From the NCBI GenBank assembly GCA_020057065.1, contig JAGVGM010000349.1, positions 1 through 64,000 on the forward strand: a DNA stretch of 64,000 nucleotides, read 5' to 3'. Of this stretch, positions 57,101-64,000 are shown in pieces. Made by a program: the position numbers and the translations under genes. The notes below the pieces were generated by a model. The model worked only from the letters and a program-made list of their open reading frames with translations. It made no database searches and was not told the DNA's origin. Position 1 is the stretch's first letter, and each line of letters opens with the position of its first letter. Source of the DNA: Thermodesulfovibrionia bacterium. Its GTDB lineage: Bacteria; Nitrospirota; Thermodesulfovibrionia; UBA6902.

Positions 57101-57721
57101 ATCAAGGAGCGTCTGCAGGAAATAGGCCCTGTGAGCCTCGGCACTCTCGATGAATATGCAGAGCTTAAATTAAGATATGATTTCCTGTCAAAGCAGAGTG
57201 AGGACCTTTTAGCTTCCATTGAAGCTTTACAGGATACGATACAGAAAATAAACAGGACTACACAGGCCAGGTTAAATGAGGCTTTTAATCTGCTCAATGA
57301 GAAATTCCGTGAGGTGTTTACAACGCTTTTTGGAAAGGGAAGGGCCGAACTCCATCTTACGGAAGGGAATATCTTGGATGCAGGTATTGAGATCGTGGCC
57401 CAGCCGCCCGGCAAGAGACTGCAGAATCTCATGCTGCTTTCAGGCGGTGAGAAGGCATTGACAGCTCTTTCACTGCTCTTTGCAGGTTTTATGATAAAGC
57501 CGACGCCTCTGTGCATATTGGACGAGGTGGATGCGCCGCTTGATGAGGCAAATACAGACAGGTTCATTAATCTCTTAAAAGAGCTCTCAAAGGGGATCCA
57601 GTTCATTACAATCACTCATAACAGACGTACCATGGAAGCAGCCAATTATATTTATGGCATAACCATGGAAGAGCCGGGCTCTTCAAAGGTTGTTTCGATG
57701 CATTTTACTGAGACAGTTTAA
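54200..57721 (+). CDS. smc: Chromosome segregation protein SMC
   Basis: 1173 aa, the usual bacterial SMC length. Walker A GPNGCGKS (about 32-39), then long coiled coil (about 170-510), a globular hinge (about 520-640, with FGGRGREV at its end), the returning coiled coil, ABC signature [16 protein letters not shown] (about 1078) and Walker [12 protein letters not shown]. It condenses and segregates chromosomes together with ScpA/ScpB, which are not in this window. It is intact and unremarkable. Confidence 0.97.
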   Translation: MRVERLELIGFKSFAEKTIFNFHPGVTAIVGPNGCGKSNIVDAFRWVLGEQSAKSLRGDSMEDVIFQGSATKKTKGMAEVTLVLSDIVKNPSNGSEDDNKTVMSEIAVTRRLYRSGESEYLMNKVQCRLKDIKNVLLDTGLELKAYSILEQGKMDHILNSKPQDRRFLIEEIAGVMKYKVRRTEALNKLEASKSNLQRLQDIIVEVKRQINAVDRHARKAEKYKKLLEEIKDIELRIAKRDLEEMQNEISGLIMSEDASKAREAEVFANLHSTEALIEEKKRLCVDNERHLNEVKMKLYSLEKQVAEDEGKIALLKSDSENLREKHGYLLKQDGELSLQKETAFNSAQEKEAEISEMSGEITNLETVLEDKNRVFTDSDNGIKGQENDVEVQRRNLFNKAEEISSVKNEISHLSFSIENISRKTQKSSQDINSLQDSIVSLQTAIDDTRKEHLNVSAELNESRKIKEVLADRLREKKQELSAGEETLYREREDLAVMGSRLDSLRELDQIQRSSLDENIRAVCQVADIFETSSQYETAIEAILGDKLNAAVVEGRDMIEKALQYVREQKSKRSCFISVDTKNISALEPKNITGSGIIGEAIKFVTVRDGFQQIAASLLSNVVLVDKLNTAFSLRESDTDLGKYYFVTLEGEVLEPSGIVFGGRGREVLRIKRMIKEMEQDISVKKEMVLTAEGNVSDHKKDIVSIENDIISTDAGISGQEKYCHALEVKTENLIEENDRIIKKHEYISLEINDDHAEKNNLENLLGIKNSELGKLEREKLEIEGKISSVQETIAGRREALETLRSELTEIKLNLTSTREKISSINREIGRLNHFIIDVEKKKEEMFEERFSIEKDIVEKEQEVAEKEGMMASKVVVISELQSEVSKVSEILEAKTAELAIIERQQRSLAAELESVRNELNHTEMKKMELTMRLNYLREDIRKTYSVEIETADITSVVTAEEVENLIHIKERLQEIGPVSLGTLDEYAELKLRYDFLSKQSEDLLASIEALQDTIQKINRTTQARLNEAFNLLNEKFREVFTTLFGKGRAELHLTEGNILDAGIEIVAQPPGKRLQNLMLLSGGEKALTALSLLFAGFMIKPTPLCILDEVDAPLDEANTDRFINLLKELSKGIQFITITHNRRTMEAANYIYGITMEEPGSSKVVSMHFTETV

Positions 57722-57895
57722 GCGCAGGAGAAGTCGGAGAATCTTACACTATATAATTACCTTTCAAGTTAAATGTCGGTCAATATTACATAGTTATTTT
57801 TTCAACCACTTGATTTAAAGTATATTCTAAGTTTATTATTCGAGCATGAAATTTGCTTATACTAATGTGTAATTAGAATATGCTCGGTTGAATTT

Positions 57896-58222
57896 ATGGA
57901 AAGAAGACAATCCGCAAGAGTACCGGTTAATTTAAACGCAAAGATTATCTCAGAAGATAAAGTATTCGATGGAATGATAGAAAATATGTCAGAAGACGGT
58001 CTTGAATATTTTATGACCTCTTTTGTTAAAGTCACAAGCAATTTTACTCCCGCCAAATCTATTAAATTGAATTTTCAAATCCCGTCAGGTGAGATGTTGA
58101 ACCTGAATTGCGAATTGATATGGTTTTTGGAAACTTCACCGGACGAAAAACTGTTAGGTATGAAAGTTTTAAATCCACCTCTGACATACAGAAAGATAAT
58201 AAAGCAGTCCAGTTATTCATAA
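57896..58222 (+). CDS. PilZ-domain protein (probable c-di-GMP receptor)
   Basis: 108 aa. ERRQSARVPV near the N-terminus provides the RXXXR motif and IENMSEDGLE the (D/N)XSXXG motif that bind c-di-GMP; the rest is the PilZ beta barrel. It is a single-domain protein, so it probably acts on a partner. It converges with the signalling cluster on the other strand, which encodes a GGDEF-EAL protein. Confidence 0.85.
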   Translation: MERRQSARVPVNLNAKIISEDKVFDGMIENMSEDGLEYFMTSFVKVTSNFTPAKSIKLNFQIPSGEMLNLNCELIWFLETSPDEKLLGMKVLNPPLTYRKIIKQSSYS

Positions 58223-58230
58223 AAGGTTCT

Positions 58231-59808
58231 TTATTTTTGTGCAGGTAAATCTATTATAACGTTAGTAAACTTTCCTTCAATGCTTTCTATTTTAATCCTG
58301 CCGCCGTGATCGCTGATTATCCCATGGCTGATGCTCAGCCCCAGTCCCGTTCCCTCACTGGCGGATTTAGTCGTAAAAAAAGGATCAATTACCCTGTCCT
58401 TTATCTCCGCCGGTATTCCGGCGCCCTGATCATGAAAAATTATCCGTACATATTGAGCAGTATTTTCCGTAAAAGCCTCAGCAAATATCTTGATCATTTT
58501 ATCGTTATGTGCTCCCGGATATTTCCGGTTCAATCCATAGCATGCATTACTGATGAGATTCAGAAACACCTGCTCGATATGCTGAGGCTGAGCATTAATG
58601 CGGGGCAGAGAGGGATCAATATTTAATGCGAGCTTTATCCCGTCCTTTTTTAAGAGTGTTTCAGTCAGGGCCAGTGAATCAGACAATATTTCACTGAGGT
58701 GAACAGGTTTTTTTTCATCTTTACTTTCACGGGCAAATGAAAGAAGGCTTCTGACAATCCCTGCGATCCGGTCGCCTTCTTTGATTATACGGTTTGCGAT
58801 CTCATACTCTTTGCTTTCTTTACCGAATTTATTCAGCAGGATCTGCGCATAGTTGATAATGCCGTTTATCGGGTTATTAACCTCATGAGCCACGCCTGCA
58901 GCAAGTCTGCCTACCGAAGCGAGGTGTTCAGCCCGCAGTAGCTCTGAATAAAGCGTTACATTATCGGTAACGTCGATCAGGCTGAGGACCAGCCCGCTGA
59001 TTCTGCCGTCCGCATCTTTGACAGGTTTCAGACTCCAGTCTTGGAATGTCGTTCCCCGTTCAGGATGTTTTGCCGGTCTTGCTCTTGCAAAGTAAGGCTT
59101 GCCGGTTTCGATTACTTTACGGAAAATAGCTACGTTCTCCTCAGTCGGGTACAGGTCAAAGTGATTTTTGCCGGTAAAGAATTCCTGTTCCCTGCCGTCT
59201 GCTTCAGCGTATTTGTTGTTCACCCTGATGAAGTTGAAATCCGTATCCATATACGCAATCAGGACGTGGACGTTAGAGAAAACGTTTTCGAGCAGCTCAT
59301 TGATCTTTTTCCGTTGAGCGCTCTCTTGTAAAAGGGCTGTGTTGCTCTTCTGCAGTTCCGCGGTGCGTTCTTCCACTAATTCCATAAGCAACTCCCGATG
59401 TCTCCTTAATTCTTCTTCTATCTGCTTGCGCTCAATGGCGTACCGCAATGAACGTACAAGCTGGCTGCTCTCTATCCTGTATTTGACCAGATAGTCCTGG
59501 ACGCCGAGCTGCAGGGCTGAAACAGCCGTCTTTTCGTCGTCAAGTCCGGTTAACATTACAACCGGTATCAGAGGCGCAGCCTTTTTTATTTCATGAACCG
59601 AATCAAGTCCGCTGCTGTCCGGGAGACCGATATCCAGAAGGATCACGTCATGAGTATTATTGGACAGGGAATCGAGTCCATCCGAAAGGCTGCAGGAATG
59701 CTCAAGCGAAAAAAGCTGCAACTTCGATTCCGCAAGCATTTCACCTATCAGCCTGGCGTCCCCGGGGTTGTCTTCGATCAGGAGAACATGAATCTCTTTT
59801 TTATGCAT
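58231..59808 (-). CDS. REC-PAS hybrid histidine kinase
   Basis: 525 aa. N-terminal receiver (1-125, acidic pair E12/D13, phospho-acceptor D59 in LLDIGLPD), a coiled linker, a PAS domain (about 170-290), then a HisKA/HATPase module. The H-box AAGVAHEVNNPINGI is near residue 305, followed by N-box NLISNACYGLN, DQGAGIP and TGLGLSIS. No TM segment, so cytoplasmic. The PAS ligand is unknown. Last gene of a three-gene minus-strand cluster; all three share an N-terminal receiver. Confidence 0.92.
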   Translation of the reverse strand: MHKKEIHVLLIEDNPGDARLIGEMLAESKLQLFSLEHSCSLSDGLDSLSNNTHDVILLDIGLPDSSGLDSVHEIKKAAPLIPVVMLTGLDDEKTAVSALQLGVQDYLVKYRIESSQLVRSLRYAIERKQIEEELRRHRELLMELVEERTAELQKSNTALLQESAQRKKINELLENVFSNVHVLIAYMDTDFNFIRVNNKYAEADGREQEFFTGKNHFDLYPTEENVAIFRKVIETGKPYFARARPAKHPERGTTFQDWSLKPVKDADGRISGLVLSLIDVTDNVTLYSELLRAEHLASVGRLAAGVAHEVNNPINGIINYAQILLNKFGKESKEYEIANRIIKEGDRIAGIVRSLLSFARESKDEKKPVHLSEILSDSLALTETLLKKDGIKLALNIDPSLPRINAQPQHIEQVFLNLISNACYGLNRKYPGAHNDKMIKIFAEAFTENTAQYVRIIFHDQGAGIPAEIKDRVIDPFFTTKSASEGTGLGLSISHGIISDHGGRIKIESIEGKFTNVIIDLPAQK

Positions 59809-59878
59809 AAATTAAAAAATACAGATCAAAATGTAAAAAAGTACTTTAAGCCTATCGGGCTTAATTTTTCAATTTATC

Positions 59879-61927
59879 TTAACATTTCGGTCTGAGAAAC
59901 TGGATGAATTCTTCTGACGGAAGAGGCCTGCTGAAGTGATATCCCTGGGCTTCGTCGCAGCGGATAGTTTGCAAAAATGCAAGCTGGTTCTCGTTTTCGA
60001 CACCCTCGGCGATCACTTTCAGTCTCAGTCCCCGCGCCAGGTTGACGATGGCATTAGTGATGGTCTTATAATCGGGATCCTCCGGAAAACCGCTGATAAA
60101 TGATCTGTCTATCTTAAGACTCTGAACAGGCAGTTTTTTCAAATAGTGCAATGATGAGTATCCCGTGCCGAAGTCGTCTATGCAGAATCTGACCCCGTCG
60201 TCGGCAAGTTTTCTGAGATATGGTATGGCAAGTTCAACCTCCTGCATTATCGTGCGTTCGGATATCTCGATCCCGAAGTACACGGGAGCAAGACCGGTCT
60301 CCTCTAATATCCGGTATACTGTTCCGGCAAAGTCTTTCTGCAGGAAGTGGCGGGAAGAGAAATTCACCATGACGCTCATAGGTGAATAACCGGCGTCCTG
60401 CCATGCCCTGGCCTGCGCGCATGCAGTGTGCATTACCCATTCATCAACCTGTGTGATCAGTCCGGTCTCTTCGGCCAGGGGGATGAACTGCATCGGCTGC
60501 AGCAAACCCATCTCCGGGTGATGCCATCGCACCAGCGCCTCCGCGCAAAGTATCTGTCCGGTGTCAATGCTTATCTGGGGCTGGTAGTAAACCTCCAGCT
60601 CCCCTGATGTAATGGCCTTGCGCAGGCTGCTAATCATTGTCATCCGTTCAAGAGCCCGGGTATTCATGGCGGGGTTATAAAACTGGAAATTATTCCTGCC
60701 ATGTTTCTTGGCGATATACATTGCGGTATCGGCATTTTTCAGCAATGTTTCCACATCAGCGCCGTCATGAGGGTAGAGACTGATGCCGATACTTGTTGAT
60801 ATATGAAGAGAATGATTGTCGATCATGAACGGCTGCTGGAAGGTTGAAATGATCTTCCCGGCAATAGTAACGATGTCCTCTTCATGATTTGTATGCGGCA
60901 ACAGGATATTGTATTCGTCTCCTCCGATACGGGCAATGGTATCGCTTTCACGCAGACAGCCCTTCAGACGGCGGGGAACCGCCTTAAGCAGCTGGTCTCC
61001 GGCTGCATGCCCAAGGGAATCATTTATTTCCTTGAAGTTGTCGAGGTCCAGATACAGCACTGCCGCCATATGCTGGTTGCGGGACGCCTGGTTCAGCGCA
61101 AGCCTGAGATGGTTTATAAAGAGAAGCCTGTTCGGCAAACCGGTCAGAACATCATGATACGCAAGGTGCTTTATGGTCTCTTCCATCTGCTTGCGTTCCG
61201 TGATATCAACGATCATTCCTGATATTACATCTCCGTTAAGGGTAAAGCTGAGAAGAAGGTTTTTAGTCTTTCCAGTCCTTGTAACCGCTACTATTTCGAA
61301 GTTATTGACATGCCCTGTTTTTTTTAGACGTCCGATTAAATTTTCTCTCTCTTCCGGGGTTTTATAGAGCGACAGTGCCTGGACCGGTATCATTTCTTCA
61401 GGCGTTGCATATTCGAGCATCCTTGCCAGGGCATTATTTACGAAAAGTATTTCACCCTTGAGATTTGCCTTGTATACACCTACAAGGGCATTGTCCACGA
61501 GGTTTTTGTATTTTTCTTCAGATTCAGCAAGCGCATCAAGTATCCGTTTCCGTTCCATGGCGTACCGCAGCGAATGTAGTAGAAGAGTTCTGTCTATCCG
61601 GTCCTTGAGCAGATAATCCTGTATGCCAAGCTGGAGCGCGGAAACAGCCGTCTCTTCATCGTCAAGTCCGGTGAGCATGACTATCGGCATCTTCGGCGCC
61701 ACTCTCTTGATCTCAGGAATAGAGTCGAGCCCGCTGCTGTCAGGCAGGTTCATGTCCAGCAGGATAATGTCAAAAGCGTGTTCCTTAAGTTTTACAAGGC
61801 CGTCAGAAAGTGTGCCGGCGTGATCGAACGAGTACGCCAGTTTCACCTTACCGAGCATCTCCCGAATGAGCCGTACGTCTCCAGGGTTGTCTTCTATTAG
61901 AAGGATATGTGTGTTTTTTCTGTCCAT
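59879..61927 (-). CDS. REC-PAS-GGDEF-EAL c-di-GMP enzyme
   Basis: 682 aa. Receiver (1-125, D58), PAS (about 135-245), GGDEF domain with the motif as GGDEY (about residue 336), EAL domain starting EALVRW (about 462) and containing DDFGTGYSSL. The EAL catalytic set looks complete, so phosphodiesterase activity is likely. Tyr for Phe in GGDEY is a mild change that leaves cyclase activity open. The receiver suggests control by a neighbouring kinase. The upstream gene ends 17 bp before it, so they are probably co-transcribed. Confidence 0.92.
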   Translation of the reverse strand: MDRKNTHILLIEDNPGDVRLIREMLGKVKLAYSFDHAGTLSDGLVKLKEHAFDIILLDMNLPDSSGLDSIPEIKRVAPKMPIVMLTGLDDEETAVSALQLGIQDYLLKDRIDRTLLLHSLRYAMERKRILDALAESEEKYKNLVDNALVGVYKANLKGEILFVNNALARMLEYATPEEMIPVQALSLYKTPEERENLIGRLKKTGHVNNFEIVAVTRTGKTKNLLLSFTLNGDVISGMIVDITERKQMEETIKHLAYHDVLTGLPNRLLFINHLRLALNQASRNQHMAAVLYLDLDNFKEINDSLGHAAGDQLLKAVPRRLKGCLRESDTIARIGGDEYNILLPHTNHEEDIVTIAGKIISTFQQPFMIDNHSLHISTSIGISLYPHDGADVETLLKNADTAMYIAKKHGRNNFQFYNPAMNTRALERMTMISSLRKAITSGELEVYYQPQISIDTGQILCAEALVRWHHPEMGLLQPMQFIPLAEETGLITQVDEWVMHTACAQARAWQDAGYSPMSVMVNFSSRHFLQKDFAGTVYRILEETGLAPVYFGIEISERTIMQEVELAIPYLRKLADDGVRFCIDDFGTGYSSLHYLKKLPVQSLKIDRSFISGFPEDPDYKTITNAIVNLARGLRLKVIAEGVENENQLAFLQTIRCDEAQGYHFSRPLPSEEFIQFLRPKC

Positions 61928-61944
61928 GATTATTCACCCCTTGA

Positions 61945-64000
61945 TTATTTTATTGGAATTGTAAATTTAAATGTCGAACCCTTTCCTGGTTCCGACTCAA
62001 CCCATATTCGTCCCCCGTGGCGTTCCACTATCTTCTTGCAGATAGCCAGTCCGATTCCCGTTCCGGGATACTTCTCCTTTGTGTGAAGACGCTTGAATAT
62101 GATGAAAATCCTGTCGAAATGTTTAGGGTCGATGCCGATGCCGTTGTCACGAACCTGAAGGACCCATTCATTTTCTTTCTGTTCAGCAGAAATGTGAACG
62201 CGGGGCGTCTCTTTGCCCCGGAATTTGATAGCGTTGGCAATAAGGTTCTGAAATACCTGTACCATCTGCACTTCGTCCGTATGAACAGACGGCAGGTTTT
62301 CATATTTTATATCGGCATGGTTTCTATCAATGACTTTCTTGAGATTGATGGCTGCTTTATAAAGTGCGGAGTTCAGGTCTGTGAACCCGAAAGGCTCACC
62401 GTGTGTCCCAACGCGCGAGTATGTTAGCAGGTCATGCAGGAGCGTTTGCATGTGGGTTGTTCCATTGACGATAAAGGCAATGAAGTCATCAGCGTTCTGG
62501 TCCAGCTTATCTTTATAGCGTTTGCTGATAAGCTGCACATAGCTTGAGACCATGCGGAGCGGCTCCTGAAGGTCGTGGGATGCGATATAGGCAAATTGTT
62601 CAAGCTCCTGATTGGACCTCGAAAGCTCCTCAATCAGCCTTTCACGTTCTTCCTCTGCCTGCTTGCGCTCGGTAGTATCGCGTATAATGGTGGTGAAAAA
62701 AATCCCTTCCTTTGTTTCCCATCTTGCAAGGGAAAGCTCAAGGGGAAATTCATTGCCGTCTTTTCTCACCCCTGTCGTTTCCAACCTCTTTCCGGAAGTT
62801 GTAAGCACCCCTTTTGAAACCGCGCGGTTCATTCCTTTTTGATGATATTCTTTGAACCGTTCCGGCACTATGAATGCAAAGGGTTTGCCTGTTACTTCTT
62901 CTGCCATATAACCAAAGATGGTTTCGGCTCCGCTGTTCCAGAAAATAATGTTCCCATGACTGTCAGCAGATATGATGGCGTCGCTTGCAGTCTGCGCAAC
63001 CGAGCGGAACTTTTCTTCGTTGTTTTTCAGTAATTCAAACAGCCTGCTGTTATAAAGGGCGATTGACGCAAGTTCGCCGAATGCGGCAGACATCCTGGCG
63101 TCGTTTTCCGTGAAGCCCCCGGGTTTATTCCCAAGGCCGAGAAGCCCGACAGTTTCGCCTTTGATTACTAATGGAGCAAACAAAACATTATCAAGCTTTG
63201 TATGCCCATCAGGCATAAAGCTCATCCACCTGCTGTGAGAAAAATCATTTTCATAAACTGCGTTACCTGTGCGGTAAGCCGTTTCACGCAGTCCCCTGAC
63301 AGGCATTGCGAGAGACGGGTCTACAGTACAGGGAAGCCCGCCGGAATCCAAAAAAAGAACCTCATTCTCCATCCCATCCTTTGATAACAGGGCCACATAT
63401 CCTGCGGTCGCTCCGATTAAGCTCTTGCATGAACTGAAAATGAGCTGTGCGGTTTCTTTGAATTCATGCTGGGTTATCACCGCACGGGATGACTCAAGAA
63501 GCGCTGTAACTTCAGCCTGGCTCTGTCTTGAATCGTTTAGGGCGACCCTGAGTTCCTCGGTCCGCTCTTCAACCCGTCTTTCCAGTTCGTCATGCGAACG
63601 CTTCAGTTCCTCCACAGCCCTCCTGCGTTCACGGCGGACTTCAGCTTCCCGAAGTTCCCGTTCCACAGCAGGAACAAGCCTTGTCAGATTGCCTTTTATA
63701 ATATAATCGTGCGCCCCTGCTGTCATTGCGCCAACTGCAATATCCTCGCCGATCTTGCCCGATACAATTATAAACGGAAGGTCCTGACCGCTCTTCTTGA
63801 GAATGTTCAAGGCCGCAAGGCCGCTGAATCTGGGCAGTACGTAATCAGAAATGATTAAGTCCCATTGGCCTTTTTCAAGAGCTGTTTTCATGGATTCAGG
63901 AGTTTCGATACGTTCTGATACAAGCTCATACCCGCCCCGCTTAAGTTCACGGAGCACCAGAAGTGAGTCGTCTTCTGAATCCTCGACGATTAATATGTGG
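61945..64000 (-). CDS. REC-GAF-PAS histidine kinase (5' end outside window)
   Basis: The frame stays open to the window edge; 14 codons beyond the first internal GTG read HILIVEDSEDDSLL, the start of a receiver domain, so only the first few residues are missing. Order: receiver (ISDYVLP), coiled linker, GAF domain, PAS domain (FRSVAQTASDAIISADSHGN), then a kinase with H-box ASHDLQEPLRMV, NLIANAIKF, DNGIGI and GTGIGLAI, resembling phytochrome-type kinases. Cytoplasmic. First of the three-gene signalling cluster. Confidence 0.9.
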   Translation of the reverse strand, partial: HILIVEDSEDDSLLVLRELKRGGYELVSERIETPESMKTALEKGQWDLIISDYVLPRFSGLAALNILKKSGQDLPFIIVSGKIGEDIAVGAMTAGAHDYIIKGNLTRLVPAVERELREAEVRRERRRAVEELKRSHDELERRVEERTEELRVALNDSRQSQAEVTALLESSRAVITQHEFKETAQLIFSSCKSLIGATAGYVALLSKDGMENEVLFLDSGGLPCTVDPSLAMPVRGLRETAYRTGNAVYENDFSHSRWMSFMPDGHTKLDNVLFAPLVIKGETVGLLGLGNKPGGFTENDARMSAAFGELASIALYNSRLFELLKNNEEKFRSVAQTASDAIISADSHGNIIFWNSGAETIFGYMAEEVTGKPFAFIVPERFKEYHQKGMNRAVSKGVLTTSGKRLETTGVRKDGNEFPLELSLARWETKEGIFFTTIIRDTTERKQAEEERERLIEELSRSNQELEQFAYIASHDLQEPLRMVSSYVQLISKRYKDKLDQNADDFIAFIVNGTTHMQTLLHDLLTYSRVGTHGEPFGFTDLNSALYKAAINLKKVIDRNHADIKYENLPSVHTDEVQMVQVFQNLIANAIKFRGKETPRVHISAEQKENEWVLQVRDNGIGIDPKHFDRIFIIFKRLHTKEKYPGTGIGLAICKKIVERHGGRIWVESEPGKGSTFKFTIPIK

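Overview
The window looks like a chromosomal segment of a Gram-negative, probably anaerobic bacterium. Nitrospirota or a Desulfobacterota-like lineage is my best guess, at moderate to low confidence. It rests on moderate GC, a long fused 2-hydroxyacyl-CoA-dehydratase-activase-type protein, stacked REC/PAS/GGDEF/EAL and histidine-kinase signalling proteins, a tiny bS22/AURKAIP1-like ribosomal protein, many toxin-antitoxin (TA) modules, and intergenic palindromes of the TCATTCCCGC type.

Positions 1-46246 are dominated by ten large exported modular proteins, all on the + strand. Nine begin with signal peptides; the tenth is cut by the window edge. They mix Kazal-like, thrombospondin type 1, PKD, DUF1566, CARDB, beta-helix, MopRn-type (Asp/Cys-rich) and thrombospondin type 3-like Ca-binding repeats. 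Several carry catalytic domains: an LCAT-like lipase inside a 3183-aa protein, an M19-like dipeptidase, an HEYGHH peptidase, two M64-like peptidases, and a metzincin-like HELGHNLGLRHGG peptidase. Eight of the ten end in the same module: two related beta-rich repeats of about 80 aa (only one in the 411-aa protein), closing within a few residues of the stop on [15 protein letters not shown](K/Q/N)P. The similarity continues past the stop codon as a composite repeat that contains decayed extra copies of the last codons. This shared, recombining C-terminal module is my main candidate for an undescribed system of export, surface anchoring or domain shuffling.

Between these genes lie small TA islands: 2.4-4.3 kb, 30.7-31.9 kb, 36.6-37.3 kb and 37.7-38.3 kb. 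Some are intact (ParE-like, DUF433/DUF5615, two PIN modules). Others are decayed: an antitoxin-toxin chimera, a toxin with a nonsense codon, and a RelE toxin split by a PIN module.

At 46.4-47.9 kb a tRNA-Arg(CCT) gene and a 51-bp copy of its 3' half bracket a 1.4-kb islet that encodes a zeta-like toxin module and no integrase.

From 48 to 58 kb the content is housekeeping-like: a DUF948 protein, a YtxH protein, the 1449-aa activase-family protein (with several dispersed repeats inserted in frame), the bS22-like gene, smc and a PilZ protein. The last 6 kb, on the minus strand, is a signalling cluster of two REC/PAS histidine kinases around a REC-PAS-GGDEF-EAL protein. With the PilZ protein this suggests local c-di-GMP signalling; a link to the surface proteins is only a guess.
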